Shown: positions 1-8,344 of the stretch, piece by piece
Position numbering within the stretch: position 1 is the stretch's first letter
How the letters are laid out: each line of letters begins with the position of its first letter
Assembly (NCBI RefSeq): GCF_900099655.1
Contig: NZ_FNDC01000006.1
Location: 63,947 to 127,946, forward strand
DNA from: Planococcus glaciei
GTDB lineage: Bacteria > Bacillota > Bacilli > Bacillales_A > Planococcaceae
Direction of reading: 5' to 3'
DNA length: 64,000 nt
Made by a program: the position numbers and the translations under genes
The notes under the pieces: generated by a model
Seen by the model: only the letters and a program-made list of their open reading frames with translations
What the model was told of the DNA's origin: nothing
Database searches by the model: none

Positions 1-143
1 GGATTATTCTGCTGCATAACGGGCGGATCCGTGCGATGGGAACAATGGCGGATTTGCGGAAGGCGTTCAATATGCCGGATGCATCACTGGACGATTTATA
101 CATTGCGATGACCGAGGATGCTGTCAATGAAGAACTTGCATGA
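1..143 (+). CDS. ecsA: EcsA, ABC transporter ATP-binding subunit (C-terminal end only)
   Basis: An open frame enters from the left edge and stops at TGA 141-143. The 46 or so visible residues include LLHNGRIRAMGTMADLRK and end LYIAMTEDAVNEEL, which looks like the tail of an ABC ATPase after the H-loop, where a short strand and helix follow the nucleotide-binding core. The nucleotide-binding motifs lie outside the window, so the family call rests on this tail and on the next gene, ecsB, whose start overlaps it by 17 nt. EcsA pairs with EcsB in Bacillales, and loss affects secretion, competence and proteolysis. Moderately sure. Confidence 0.7.
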   Translation, partial: IILLHNGRIRAMGTMADLRKAFNMPDASLDDLYIAMTEDAVNEELA

Positions 144-1326
144 AGTGTGGTCGAACCGGCTTCAAAAATACACCATTGAAGTCCAAAATTATTTAAAGTA
201 CATCTTTACCGGACATATTGCAGTTGTCCTGCTTTTCGCCATTGGAGCAGCTGGCTATGCGTACAGCGAATGGGTGCAGAATGTGCCGCCTGATTTTCCG
301 GGCGCCTGGATTTTAGCAGCTGTCTTCGGTCTGCTTCTGGCATACAGCCCGCCGACGACCTTATTGAAAGAAGCGGACATGGTTTACTTTCTGCCGCTTG
401 AAAGCCAATTGGACCAATTTTTAAAGCCGGCATTAAAATGGACGTTCTTTTCGCAATTGTACTTGCCGGTCATTGCGTTTATCGTTTCCTTGCCGATGGT
501 CAACGCCTTGTACGGCTTGCCGTCTTCCTTGTTGATCGGTTTGCCGATTTTACTGCTGCTGCTCAAATGGTGGAATATCCAGACCGAGTTTGCGTACCGC
601 AAAGCCTATTCGGGACACCGTGCTTGGCTGGACCGGCTTGTCCGCTTCGCGTTCGTCTTCATTTTTGTTTACCTATATGTCGCAAGCAACCTGTTAATTG
701 CGGTGCTGGTGTTGTTTGCCATCATCGTTTACGGCAGATGGGTGCAGCAGCAGGCGGCAGGAAAGCCGTTTGCTTATGAGCATTTTGTCGGCCTGGAAGA
801 AAACCGGATGCTGCGCTTCTACCAGTTCGCCAATTATTTTACCGATGTTCCGCATATCAAAGGGAAGATCAAAGAACGGGCCTGGTTGAATTGGGTTTAC
901 CGTTTTATCAAGAGAGGGCCGGAAAACGCCCACTACTACCTGGTTTGGCGCACATTTATCCGGTCCGATGAATTGTTTTATTTGTGGGTGAGGCTGACCG
1001 TCATTGCCATGGCAGGCGCTTGGCTCATTCCGTTTCCGGCGGCTGTCATCATTTTCGCTGCCGCACTCGCTTTTGCTTCCGCCATCCAGATTTGGCAAGG
1101 CCTGAACCAGACCCAGCATTTCCGGATGGACAACCTGTTTCCGCTGACAAAATTCAGCAGGGAGCGGGCAGTCAGAAAGCTTATTTTGGTTATGCAGCTG
1201 CTGCAGGCGATTTTGGTCGCAGCCGTCCTTATAGGAGTAGGGGAGCCGCTTACCGCGCTTGCTGTCTTCGCCGTGATTTTGCTTGTTTCAGCTATTACAC
1301 TGGCTTTTGGAAAGAAGAAGAACTAA
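127..1326 (+). CDS. ecsB: EcsB, ABC transporter membrane subunit
   Basis: A 399-residue membrane protein of the EcsB family, about the usual length, with roughly eight hydrophobic segments (near residues 28-48, 57-75, 110-150, 170-205 and 290-385) separated by a polar central part. It forms the permease half of the EcsAB exporter-like complex in the cytoplasmic membrane. The substrate is unknown; in relatives it influences signal peptide peptidase RasP activity. An in-frame ATG exists at 118, but GAGG at 114-117 touches it, whereas the same GAGG sits 9 nt before the ATG at 127. The start was therefore placed at 127, overlapping ecsA by 17 nt as in translationally coupled pairs. No ecsC follows; a strong terminator comes immediately after. 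Confidence 0.88.
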   Translation: MKNLHEVWSNRLQKYTIEVQNYLKYIFTGHIAVVLLFAIGAAGYAYSEWVQNVPPDFPGAWILAAVFGLLLAYSPPTTLLKEADMVYFLPLESQLDQFLKPALKWTFFSQLYLPVIAFIVSLPMVNALYGLPSSLLIGLPILLLLLKWWNIQTEFAYRKAYSGHRAWLDRLVRFAFVFIFVYLYVASNLLIAVLVLFAIIVYGRWVQQQAAGKPFAYEHFVGLEENRMLRFYQFANYFTDVPHIKGKIKERAWLNWVYRFIKRGPENAHYYLVWRTFIRSDELFYLWVRLTVIAMAGAWLIPFPAAVIIFAAALAFASAIQIWQGLNQTQHFRMDNLFPLTKFSRERAVRKLILVMQLLQAILVAAVLIGVGEPLTALAVFAVILLVSAITLAFGKKKN

Positions 1327-1328
1327 CG

Positions 1329-1366
1329 AAATCCCCGCCGATTTTGAATCGGCGGGGATTTTAGGC
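1329..1366 (+). terminator. Terminator after ecsB, copy 1 of a duplicated hairpin
   Basis: A 15-bp perfect stem (1329-1343 with 1347-1361) around a 3-nt loop, GC-rich core CCCCGCCG, A run on the left and T run on the right, so it can work in both directions. The sequence 1328-1362 recurs identically at 1822-1856. Confidence 0.85.
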
Positions 1367-1398
1367 TGTCGAGAAACAAGAGAATCCTATATTTATTT

Positions 1399-1512
1399 CG
1401 CTCCAAGTGGACGCTTTCCGCGGGCACGGCTTCAGCCGCTTCCTTCGCTACGCTCCGTCCAGTGTCTTCAGCTCGTGCTGCTCCCGCTGGAGTCGCCACT
1501 TTCCGCTACATT
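1399..1512 (+). repeat. Intergenic repeat family I, copy 1 (imperfect palindrome)
   Basis: A non-coding element with the motif GGACGCTTTCCGCGGGC near its left end and GAGTCGCC...TTCCGCT near its right end. The ends pair: AAGTGG 1405-1410 with CCACTT 1496-1501, and further in CAC 1425-1427 with GTG 1475-1477. A second copy lies at 60681-60828. Similar intergenic sequences occur in many Bacillaceae genomes (from memory). No transposase gene is present, and origin and role are unknown. Confidence 0.75.
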
Positions 1513-1618
1513 CGGCTCACTCTTTTCATAAAGTTTTCTTTTTATTAGAAAGAGTTGAAGAGTAAGTATGCTGTTTATTCACAGTTCACTGTCGATATGG
1601 AGCAAACCAGCGGAGAAA

Positions 1619-1790
1619 ACCCTACTGCTCCTGCAGTGCTGCGCACTTCGTCGCAAAGACTTAGCCTCGCAGGCTTCGGCTAATGTCTTGCCTGCGGGAA
1701 AGCGAGACAGCCGAGACCCCGCAAGACGCGCAGCGGCTGAGGAGGCTTGGCGGCTCGCCCGCGGCAAGCGCAGCTGGGTTGCGGAATATC
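1619..1790 (-). repeat. Intergenic repeat family I, variant copy in reverse orientation
   Basis: Read on the minus strand this element begins GCGCTTGCCGCGGGCGAGCC and ends in GCTTTCCCGCAGG. It matches the left-end signature of the family I element at 1399-1512 but has a different middle. The stretch GCGGGCGAG...CCG can pair imperfectly with CGGCTGTCTCGCTTTCCCGC within the element. Together with copy 1 it forms an inverted pair between converging genes. The rest of the gap (1513-1618 and 1791-1821) shows no gene or other recognisable signal. Confidence 0.65.
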
Positions 1791-1821
1791 GGTTAATAAG
1801 TTATTTCTTTCTCAACAAGCT

Positions 1822-1858
1822 GAAATCCCCGCCGATTTTGAATCGGCGGGGATTTTTA
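1822..1858 (-). terminator. Terminator of the M20 amidohydrolase gene, copy 2 of the duplicated hairpin
   Basis: Perfect 15-bp stem 1823-1837 / 1841-1855, identical over 35 nt to the hairpin at 1328-1362. It lies immediately past the minus-strand stop codon at 1859-1861. The palindrome lets it serve the leftward gene. Confidence 0.85.
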
Positions 1859-3025
1859 TTATTCATTCATATTCAGTGCAGCGGTCGCCAGGGTTTTGGC
1901 GGCTACTAACATCGCTTCTTCTTTAAAGTCGAACTTTGGATGGTGATGCGGGTACACATCGCCGTCCGGCATCGCACCGGTAAAGAAGAAGGTGCCGGGC
2001 ACGTGCTCTAAGTAATAAGCGAAGTCTTCTCCGCCCATTTGCGGCGCACATTGGAAGACTTCTTCGACGCCGGGTACACCAGCTGCGATTTCTTTCAAAT
2101 ACAGCGTTTCGTTTTCATGGTTTACAACCGCCGGATAGCCGCGCATGAAGTTGAATTCATACAGGCTGTCTGTGGCGATGCTGGTGCCTTCGATGACGCG
2201 GGCCATTTCTTTTTCCATGAGCACCCGGTTGGCTTCCGTAAACGTCCGGACGGTTCCGCCGAGTAAGGCCTGGTCTGCGATGATATTGTAGGGATTTTCA
2301 GCGACAAACGATGTAACGGACAGTACCGCAGATTCGAGCGGATCGACGCGGCGGGACACCAATTGCTGCAAGTTTGTCACGAGCTGGGAACCGATTACCA
2401 CCGCATCTTTTGTTTCATGCGGGTTGGCGCCATGTCCGCCGCGGCCTTGGATCTTGATCTCAAACGAGTCGGCTGCAGCCATGATTGGCCCGACCCGGTA
2501 ATCGATTCTGCCAAAAGGTGTCGTCGACCATAAATGCGTGCCGAAAATGACATCTACGCCTTCAAGCGCGCCTGCTTCGATCATGGCTTTTGCTCCGCCT
2601 GGCGCCTGTTCTTCTGCATGCTGGTGAATGAGCACGTACGTGCCGCTCAATTCGTTGCGGAAAGTGTGCAGCACTTTGCCAAGGACAAGCAGAGTGGCCG
2701 TATGGCCGTCATGTCCGCAAGCATGCATCACACCCGGAACCGTCGATTTATAGGCAACTTTCTTTTGGTCCTGAATGGAGAGGGCATCAAAATCGGCCCG
2801 CAGCGCAACGGTTTTTCCCGGCTTGCTGCCGCGGATCGTGGCAATTACGCCATTGCCGCCAACGCCATGTTTTACTTCAACGCCAAGCTGTTCATAAAAG
2901 TGGCGGATATAATAAGCGGTTTTTGTTTCATTGAAAGAAGGTTCAGGATGCATATGCAAATGTCTGCGTATGTCTACCATTTCTTCGTAGCTTGAATCCA
3001 GTTCGGCATAAATTTTTTCAATCAT
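1859..3025 (-). CDS. M20 family metal-dependent amidohydrolase (N-acyl amino acid deacylase type)
   Basis: 388 residues of the M20D amidohydrolase group, which includes hippurate hydrolase and IAA-amino acid hydrolases. These cytosolic enzymes remove acyl groups from N-acyl amino acids with a two-metal centre. Visible are the HMHPEPSF segment near residue 25, the metal-site strings ALRADFDAL and HACGHDGHTA (about residues 80-105), HAEEQAPGG near 140, and the GHGANPHE dimerisation-domain motif. AGGGG lies 8 nt before the ATG at 3025; a longer frame would need a TTG at 3043 with no ribosome site. B. subtilis carries an amidohydrolase (yhaA) near ecs, so it is probably that orthologue. The exact substrate cannot be read from the sequence. 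Confidence 0.85.
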   Translation of the reverse strand: MIEKIYAELDSSYEEMVDIRRHLHMHPEPSFNETKTAYYIRHFYEQLGVEVKHGVGGNGVIATIRGSKPGKTVALRADFDALSIQDQKKVAYKSTVPGVMHACGHDGHTATLLVLGKVLHTFRNELSGTYVLIHQHAEEQAPGGAKAMIEAGALEGVDVIFGTHLWSTTPFGRIDYRVGPIMAAADSFEIKIQGRGGHGANPHETKDAVVIGSQLVTNLQQLVSRRVDPLESAVLSVTSFVAENPYNIIADQALLGGTVRTFTEANRVLMEKEMARVIEGTSIATDSLYEFNFMRGYPAVVNHENETLYLKEIAAGVPGVEEVFQCAPQMGGEDFAYYLEHVPGTFFFTGAMPDGDVYPHHHPKFDFKEEAMLVAAKTLATAALNMNE

Positions 3026-3082
3026 GTTGTAAACCCCTTTCAATTTCCAATAATCAAAATAGTTCCACTATAAATGATAGCA

Positions 3083-3112
3083 TAAAAAAAAGAGCACTCG
3101 GCTCTTTTTTTT
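3083..3112 (-). terminator. Terminator of the antiporter gene
   Basis: AGAGC 3091-3095 pairs with GCTCT 3101-3105 around a 5-nt loop, flanked by runs of A and T. It lies directly past the stop of the minus-strand antiporter gene and upstream of the amidohydrolase, so it separates the two same-strand units. Confidence 0.7.
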
Positions 3113-4103
3113 AATAAGTGAAATTCAAATAGGAAGCGATGAAATAAATCAAAATGACAATTGCCGACGGCAGCGCATATTTGAAGTTGGAAATCGTCTT
3201 CCGCTGAAGCAGCGAGTAAAGCACGAGCAGCGACATAAGGAGTACACCGACAGCAATGATCAGATGCGAATTTGAAACGGCAGACAGAATCGGCCCCGCT
3301 GTATAAACCGGGTCTGATATTGCCAGGATGATCATATTAAACACATTGCTCCCCAGGATAGCTCCAACCGCCATATTGACATTGCTTAGCCGCAGAGCGA
3401 CAAAGACGGAAATGGCTTCCGGCAGGGAAGTCGTAGCAGCGATCAGAAAACTGCCGATAAAACTTGAGCCGATGCCGGTAATAACCGCAATTTGGTCGCC
3501 TGTTATGGACAATGCAGTACCGGCACCTAATATGATAATGGCTGCTAGGATAAAGCGTGCGATAGCCGCATTTGCAGACAAGGAAGCGCTTGGGTTGGCA
3601 GGCTCCGATTGCGGCAAGGATTGTGGCATGGCAGGCTCCGACTTTGGCAATTTATTGATGATGAGCATCCCTGCTATATAAGTAAGTGCGATCACTAAAG
3701 CGTCCAGGCCAATACCCAAAACGGATGCATCAAGCCGCAGCCAAAGAGCTAAAATAACCAAAACGGTCAATAGTAACCCAAGAAACAGTGTATAGATATG
3801 GTCTCGGGAGGCACGTTCCAAAATCCGTCGCCTGCTCAGCAAAAAATCGAACGCTGCCAAAATGAAAAGATTAAACAGGTTGGAGCCGATCATATTGCCG
3901 ACTGCAATATCTGCATTTCCGATGGCCGCCGCTGAAAAGCTGGTGGAAATTTCCGGGAGCGAAGTGGCCCCAGCCAACAGCAACGTGCCGACCATCATGC
4001 CGCCCATGGAAGTTTTTTCACTGATAACATCTGCATACTGCGAAAGCTTGACGGCAGCAAAAACGGTCACGATAGCAGCGAGGATGAAGTAAACAAATGC
4101 CAA
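3111..4103 (-). CDS. Sodium:calcium antiporter family protein (CaCA, YrbG-like)
   Basis: A 330-residue integral membrane protein with ten or so hydrophobic helices and the internal duplication that defines Ca2+:cation antiporters. The first alpha repeat reads GATSLPEISTS with GNMIGSNLFN after it; the second reads AATTSLPEAISV with GAILGSNVFN. The acidic residues of the two SLPE motifs bind the cation in this family. A low-complexity Ser/Pro/Glu segment (about residues 158-175) separates the halves, as in relatives with a cytosolic linker. Translation starts at a TTG (4101-4103 on the minus strand) with AGGGGG 6-7 nt upstream. Whether the exchanged ion is Ca2+ or another cation is not decided by the sequence. 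Confidence 0.87.
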   Translation of the reverse strand: MAFVYFILAAIVTVFAAVKLSQYADVISEKTSMGGMMVGTLLLAGATSLPEISTSFSAAAIGNADIAVGNMIGSNLFNLFILAAFDFLLSRRRILERASRDHIYTLFLGLLLTVLVILALWLRLDASVLGIGLDALVIALTYIAGMLIINKLPKSEPAMPQSLPQSEPANPSASLSANAAIARFILAAIIILGAGTALSITGDQIAVITGIGSSFIGSFLIAATTSLPEAISVFVALRLSNVNMAVGAILGSNVFNMIILAISDPVYTAGPILSAVSNSHLIIAVGVLLMSLLVLYSLLQRKTISNFKYALPSAIVILIYFIASYLNFTY

Positions 4104-4129
4104 TGGTGTTCCCCCTAATCATTATGTAA

Positions 4130-4153
4130 CAAACCTCTTAACGAAGAGGTTTG
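4130..4153 (-). terminator. Perfect stem-loop after hmoB, weak terminator
   Basis: A 10-bp perfect stem (4130-4139 with 4144-4153) with a 4-nt loop (CGTT on the minus strand) sits just past the hmoB stop. The following minus-strand bases, TTACATAAT, are only partly T-rich, so termination may be incomplete and the antiporter gene could receive readthrough. Confidence 0.55.
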
Positions 4154-4160
4154 CCGAGCT

Positions 4161-4670
4161 TTATTCGTCTTCCGGTTTTGCTTTGTAGGTCGTAATATAA
4201 GAAGCGCCTGAGAAAATGTTCGGGCGTTTCTCTCCGGCATTTTCCGCTGGTTTTCCGTGTGCTTTCGAAAAAGCCTGCGATTCTTTCCATTTCTCAAAGA
4301 ACGCCGGTGATTCCCATTCGGTTAATACCACATACGTATCGGAATCCAATGGGCGCAGTACCCGGAACGCCACATAGCCAGGCTCGCTTTCGATGGCGCC
4401 GGCGCGGTTTTTAAAGCGGTGCTCAAAAATCGGCCGGCCTTCATCTGTAACCGGAATGTTATTGAAAACAAAAAAGCCTTTTTCTTTAAAGGTGCCGGTA
4501 CCATCCACCACTTCATATCGGCGCGGTGTCTGGAAGATGGTTTTGCCTTCTGTTTCATGCAGCAGCAAAGTGGTGTTTTCGCCCTGCATCAGCACCATCG
4601 TTTCATTGGGATGTTTTTCCCGCATCTTCTTCATAAAATCATAAGTGCCTGTCGTCATAAATAAATTCAT
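4161..4670 (-). CDS. hmoB: Heme-degrading monooxygenase HmoB-like protein
   Basis: 169 residues, close to the 166 of B. subtilis HmoB (YhgC). The C-terminal half (FNNIPVTDEGRPIFEHRFKNR, then GYVAFRVLRPLDSDTYVVLTEWES) is an antibiotic-biosynthesis-monooxygenase (ABM) fold as in IsdG-type enzymes, which open the heme ring and free iron. The N-terminal half is the extra domain seen in HmoB. The frame is open further upstream, but AAGGAGGG lies 8 nt before the ATG at 4670, so that start was chosen. It is divergent from hemEHY, placing a heme-breakdown gene back to back with heme synthesis, as in B. subtilis where yhgC is near hemEHY. A TATAAT lies upstream on this strand without a clear -35. Confidence 0.85.
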   Translation of the reverse strand: MNLFMTTGTYDFMKKMREKHPNETMVLMQGENTTLLLHETEGKTIFQTPRRYEVVDGTGTFKEKGFFVFNNIPVTDEGRPIFEHRFKNRAGAIESEPGYVAFRVLRPLDSDTYVVLTEWESPAFFEKWKESQAFSKAHGKPAENAGEKRPNIFSGASYITTYKAKPEDE

Positions 4671-4772
4671 CAAAATCCCTCCTTGAGCAATTGCTTTCAT
4701 TATATATGGTTCCCTCAAAAAATGGGCTGAAACACATAATGGCGAACCGGTGAAGGCATAAGCGTCTAATTT

Positions 4773-4801
4773 ATGACATTTGCCGAAGGAATCTATACAA
4801 T
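4773..4801 (+). promoter_or_regulatory. Probable SigA promoter of hemEHY
   Basis: ATGACA (4773-4778), 17-nt spacer, TACAAT (4796-4801). It stands about 75 nt before the hemE start with no intervening terminator. Confidence 0.6.
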
Positions 4802-4875
4802 AGAAAGCGGAGCGTCTATAGTGAAATACGGATATAGAATGCAGGACGAAATGAACTGAAGGGATGTTTATCAAC

Positions 4876-5922
4876 ATGACTGAATTTAACGATACTTTTT
4901 TGAGGGCGGCGCGCGGAGAGAAAGCGGATCACACACCGGTGTGGTTTATGCGCCAAGCTGGCCGTTCGCAGCCTGAATACCGTAAGATCAAAGAAAAATA
5001 CTCGCTAGAAGAGATTACACATCAACCCGAACTTTGTGCGTATGTGACAAAGCTTCCTGTCGACCAATACAATGTGGATGCCGCTGTTCTTTACAAAGAC
5101 ATCGTTACTCCGCTGCCTGCAATTGGCGTAGATGTGAAAATCAAAGCGGGAGTTGGCCCGGTCATCGACAACCCGATCCGCACGATGGCGGATATCGAAC
5201 GCTTGGGTGAGATCAATCCGGAGAAAGATGTGGATTTTGTGCTTGAAACCATCCGCATTTTGACGCAGGAACAGTTGAATGTTCCTTTGATCGGCTTTTC
5301 CGGGGCACCGTTTACACTTGCGAGCTATATGATCGAAGGCGGCCCTTCGAAAAGCTACAATAAAACAAAAGCCATGATGGTGTCACAGCCGGAAATGTGG
5401 TTTTTGTTGATGGACAAGCTTGCTGATACCATCATCCCTTACGTGAAAGCCCAGATCAAAGCAGGGGCGAAAGTAATCCAGATCTTTGATTCATGGGTAG
5501 GGGCTTTAAATGTTGAAGATTACCGCATTTTCATCAAGCCGGTAATGGACCGCATCTTCTCGGAACTTCGCACAGAAGGCGTACCGTTGATCATTTTCGG
5601 CGTTGGGGCAAGCCATTTGGCAAAAGAGTGGCATGACCTTCCCGTAGACGTTGTCGGACTTGACTGGCGCCTGCCGATCTCTGAAGCGCGTGCAATGGGA
5701 TTAACAAAAACCCTCCAAGGGAATTTCGATCCTTCTTATTTGCTGGCAGACTGGCCGATTATTGAAAAACGCGTAAAAGCGATTTTGGATATGGGCTTGC
5801 AGCAGGATGGCTACATTTTCAACTTGGGCCACGGCGTGTTCCCGGAAGTTCAGCCGGATACGCTTAAGCGTTTGACTTCATTTGTACATGAATACAGCGC
5901 TGCCCATAAAGCACGCGTTTAA
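4876..5922 (+). CDS. hemE: Uroporphyrinogen decarboxylase
   Basis: 348 residues, full length for the family. It removes four carboxyl groups from uroporphyrinogen III to give coproporphyrinogen III in the cytosol. The N-terminal signature [16 protein letters not shown] holds the two substrate-binding arginines, and the family strings [18 protein letters not shown] and GLDWR are present. AAGGGA lies 11-12 nt before the ATG at 4876; an alternative ATG at 4864 directly abuts that site, so it was not used. It is the first gene of hemE-hemH-hemY, with a 32-nt gap to hemH. In Gram-positive bacteria its product feeds the coproporphyrin branch carried out by the next two genes. Confidence 0.96.
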   Translation: MTEFNDTFLRAARGEKADHTPVWFMRQAGRSQPEYRKIKEKYSLEEITHQPELCAYVTKLPVDQYNVDAAVLYKDIVTPLPAIGVDVKIKAGVGPVIDNPIRTMADIERLGEINPEKDVDFVLETIRILTQEQLNVPLIGFSGAPFTLASYMIEGGPSKSYNKTKAMMVSQPEMWFLLMDKLADTIIPYVKAQIKAGAKVIQIFDSWVGALNVEDYRIFIKPVMDRIFSELRTEGVPLIIFGVGASHLAKEWHDLPVDVVGLDWRLPISEARAMGLTKTLQGNFDPSYLLADWPIIEKRVKAILDMGLQQDGYIFNLGHGVFPEVQPDTLKRLTSFVHEYSAAHKARV

Positions 5923-5954
5923 TCGAACAACAAATTTCTCTTGGGGTGATTACA

Positions 5955-6884
5955 TTGAAAAAGACAATGGGACTATTAGTGATGGCGTATGGTACGCCTT
6001 ACGAAGAAGCAGATATTGAACGCTATTACACACATATTCGCCGCGGCCGCAAACCGAGCGAAGAAAGCCTGGAAGACTTGCGCAGCCGCTATAAAGCGAT
6101 TGGCGGACTTTCACCGCTTGCCAAAATTACACAAGACCAAGCTGATGCGCTAGGCGCCCGCTTGAATGAAATGCAGGACGATATCGAATTTAAAGTTTAT
6201 CTTGGCTTGAAACACATTGAACCATTTGTAGAAGACGGTGTTGAAGCGATGCGTGCTGACGGCATCACTGAAGCGGTTTCGATTGTTTTGGCTCCTCACT
6301 TTTCAACATTCTCAGTTAAATCCTATAACGGACGTGCTGCAGAAGCCGCTGAAAAAGCGGGCATTTCACTGACTTCCGTGGAAAGCTGGTATACCGAGCC
6401 GAAATTCATCCAATATTGGAGCGAAAAAGTAAGCGCCGCTTTTGCTGAAATGTCAGAAGAAGAACGCGAAAAAGCTTGCCTGATCGTTTCTGCGCATTCG
6501 TTGCCGGAAAAAATCATCGCTAACGGAGATCCGTATCCGGAGCAATTGAAAGAAACAGCTGTATTGGTTTCTGAAGCTGCTGGCGTGAACAACGTGGAAG
6601 TCGGATGGCAGAGCGCTGGACAGACACCGGAACCTTGGATTGGCCCGGATGTCCAGGACTTGACGCGTGAATTGTTCACCGAAAAAGGCTACACTTCGTT
6701 CGTTTACACACCACTAGGTTTTGTGGCTGATCACTTGGAAGTGCTATTCGACAACGATTACGAGTGTAAAGTCGTATGCGACGAAATCGGCGCAACTTAC
6801 AGACGTCCGGAAATGCCGAATGTTCAGCCATTGTTTATCGATGGGTTGGCAGACGTCGTTCTGAGAAAGTTAGCTGAAAAATAA
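5955..6884 (+). CDS. hemH: Coproporphyrin ferrochelatase (CpfC)
   Basis: 309 residues of the ferrochelatase family. It inserts Fe2+ into coproporphyrin III in the Gram-positive pathway. Visible are the start [25 protein letters not shown], the metal-site histidine string [10 protein letters not shown] (about residue 180) and the acidic [12 protein letters not shown] (about residue 260). GGGGTGA at 5943-5949 sits 5 nt before a TTG at 5955, chosen over a GTG at 5946 that overlaps the ribosome site itself. Second gene of the heme operon, 25 nt from hemY. Confidence 0.95.
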   Translation: MKKTMGLLVMAYGTPYEEADIERYYTHIRRGRKPSEESLEDLRSRYKAIGGLSPLAKITQDQADALGARLNEMQDDIEFKVYLGLKHIEPFVEDGVEAMRADGITEAVSIVLAPHFSTFSVKSYNGRAAEAAEKAGISLTSVESWYTEPKFIQYWSEKVSAAFAEMSEEEREKACLIVSAHSLPEKIIANGDPYPEQLKETAVLVSEAAGVNNVEVGWQSAGQTPEPWIGPDVQDLTRELFTEKGYTSFVYTPLGFVADHLEVLFDNDYECKVVCDEIGATYRRPEMPNVQPLFIDGLADVVLRKLAEK

Positions 6885-6909
6885 AGAAAAGCGAAAGAGA
6901 GGGCGAAAC

Positions 6910-8340
6910 GTGGCGGAACGAACGCGAAAAGTAGCAGTCGTGGGCGGAGGAATCACAGGTCTGTCTGCTGCTTACTATTTACAAAAACAAGCGCAGGAAC
7001 TTGGCGTTTCATTGGAAGTCACCTTGATTGAGGCGATGCACCGCTTAGGCGGAAAAATCCAAACGCTGCGCAAAGACGGTTTTGTAATTGAGCGTGGGTC
7101 AGATTCGTTTCTCTCCCGTACGAAAAATATTAATGCATTGGTCAAGGAATTGGGAATCGAAGATCAGCTGGTAGAAAGCGGTGCAGGGGAAACCTATGTC
7201 ATGGTGGAAGACAAACTGCATCCTGTACCGAAAGGCTCGGTGATGGGCGTACCGACAGCTGTTGGCCCTTTCCTGGCTTCGTCGCTGTATTCATGGAGCG
7301 GCAAAGTCCGAGCGGCAGTCGATCTGGTCTTGCCCAAATCCAAAAAAACAACGGATCAGCCGGTCGGTCCCTTCGTGCGGCGCCGTTTTGGCAATGAAGT
7401 CGTGGAAAACTTGATTGAACCGCTGTTCTCCGGTTTTTTCTCCGGGGACATCGACCGTTTAAGTCTAGACGCTACATTCCCGGCATTCCAGGAAATCGAG
7501 CAGCGGCATCGCAGCCTGATTTATGGGATGAAAAAAAACGAACGGATTTGTCCGAACGAATACACCACCAATAAAAGAGGGGTTTTCCGGTCTTTTAAAA
7601 ACGGAATGGAAACGCTGGTGACCGCAATTGAAAAAGAACTCACTGCTTCCACCATATTAAAAGGCGTCAAAGTAGTTCAGATTGCGGAAAACAACGGCCA
7701 AGCTGTTTTGAAGCTGAATAATGAGTCGACGTTGGTTGTGGATGAGGTGATTTTTGCGCTTCCACATACGAAAGTCCAGCCCTTATTCGAACCTTACGGG
7801 TTATTGGAAGAGTTAAAAGCGATGCCGGCAACTTCAGTTGCCACTGTGTCCATGGCGTTTCCGGCTGAAGCGGTCCGTGAATTCGCGGATCAGGCCATGG
7901 GATTCGTCGTGGCGCGAAACAGCGACCTTTCCATCACCGCATGTATTGCTTCGCATTGCAAATGGCCATCGCAAACGCCGGAAGGCAAAATGCTGTTTAA
8001 AGCGTTTATTGGCCGTGTGGGTGATGAAGCGGTGGTGGAATTATCGGATAAAGAAATTGAAAAAACCGTCCTGACAGATTTGCAGAAAGCGATGGCCATT
8101 GAAGCAGACCCGGAATTTACAATTGTTTCGCGCTGGTCAGAAGCGATGCCGCAATATTTGGTTGGACATAAAGAGCGTGTGGAAAAAGCACGCAGAGAAG
8201 TGGAAAAAAACTTTCCCATGGTTCAGATTATCGGCAGTTCATTTGAAGGATTTGGCTTGCAAGGCTGCGTAGCCCAAGGAAAAGCAGCGGCGCAGCAAAT
8301 TCTTGGGAGTTGCCAAATGGAACAGGAAATGCGGAGGTAG
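6910..8340 (+). CDS. hemY: Coproporphyrinogen III oxidase, FAD-dependent (CgoX, HemY)
   Basis: 476 residues. The N-terminus VAVVGGGITGLSAAYYL is an FAD-binding Rossmann motif, followed by EAMHRLGGKIQT. The C-terminal GSSFEGFGLQGCVAQGKAAAQQI is the second FAD contact typical of protoporphyrinogen-oxidase-like enzymes. In Firmicutes this enzyme oxidises coproporphyrinogen III to coproporphyrin III, the substrate of the preceding ferrochelatase, probably at the membrane surface. It starts at GTG behind GAGAGGG. It is the last heme gene, and the lipoprotein gene starts 4 nt after its stop, with its ribosome site inside the hemY end. Confidence 0.95.
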   Translation: MAERTRKVAVVGGGITGLSAAYYLQKQAQELGVSLEVTLIEAMHRLGGKIQTLRKDGFVIERGSDSFLSRTKNINALVKELGIEDQLVESGAGETYVMVEDKLHPVPKGSVMGVPTAVGPFLASSLYSWSGKVRAAVDLVLPKSKKTTDQPVGPFVRRRFGNEVVENLIEPLFSGFFSGDIDRLSLDATFPAFQEIEQRHRSLIYGMKKNERICPNEYTTNKRGVFRSFKNGMETLVTAIEKELTASTILKGVKVVQIAENNGQAVLKLNNESTLVVDEVIFALPHTKVQPLFEPYGLLEELKAMPATSVATVSMAFPAEAVREFADQAMGFVVARNSDLSITACIASHCKWPSQTPEGKMLFKAFIGRVGDEAVVELSDKEIEKTVLTDLQKAMAIEADPEFTIVSRWSEAMPQYLVGHKERVEKARREVEKNFPMVQIIGSSFEGFGLQGCVAQGKAAAQQILGSCQMEQEMRR

Positions 8341-8344
8341 CACT

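Noticed and set aside
1568..1909. Open frame of 113 codons across the repeat region after ecsB
   Set aside because: It runs through the inverted repeat element and the second terminator, has no ribosome site and a low-complexity Arg/Ala-rich product.
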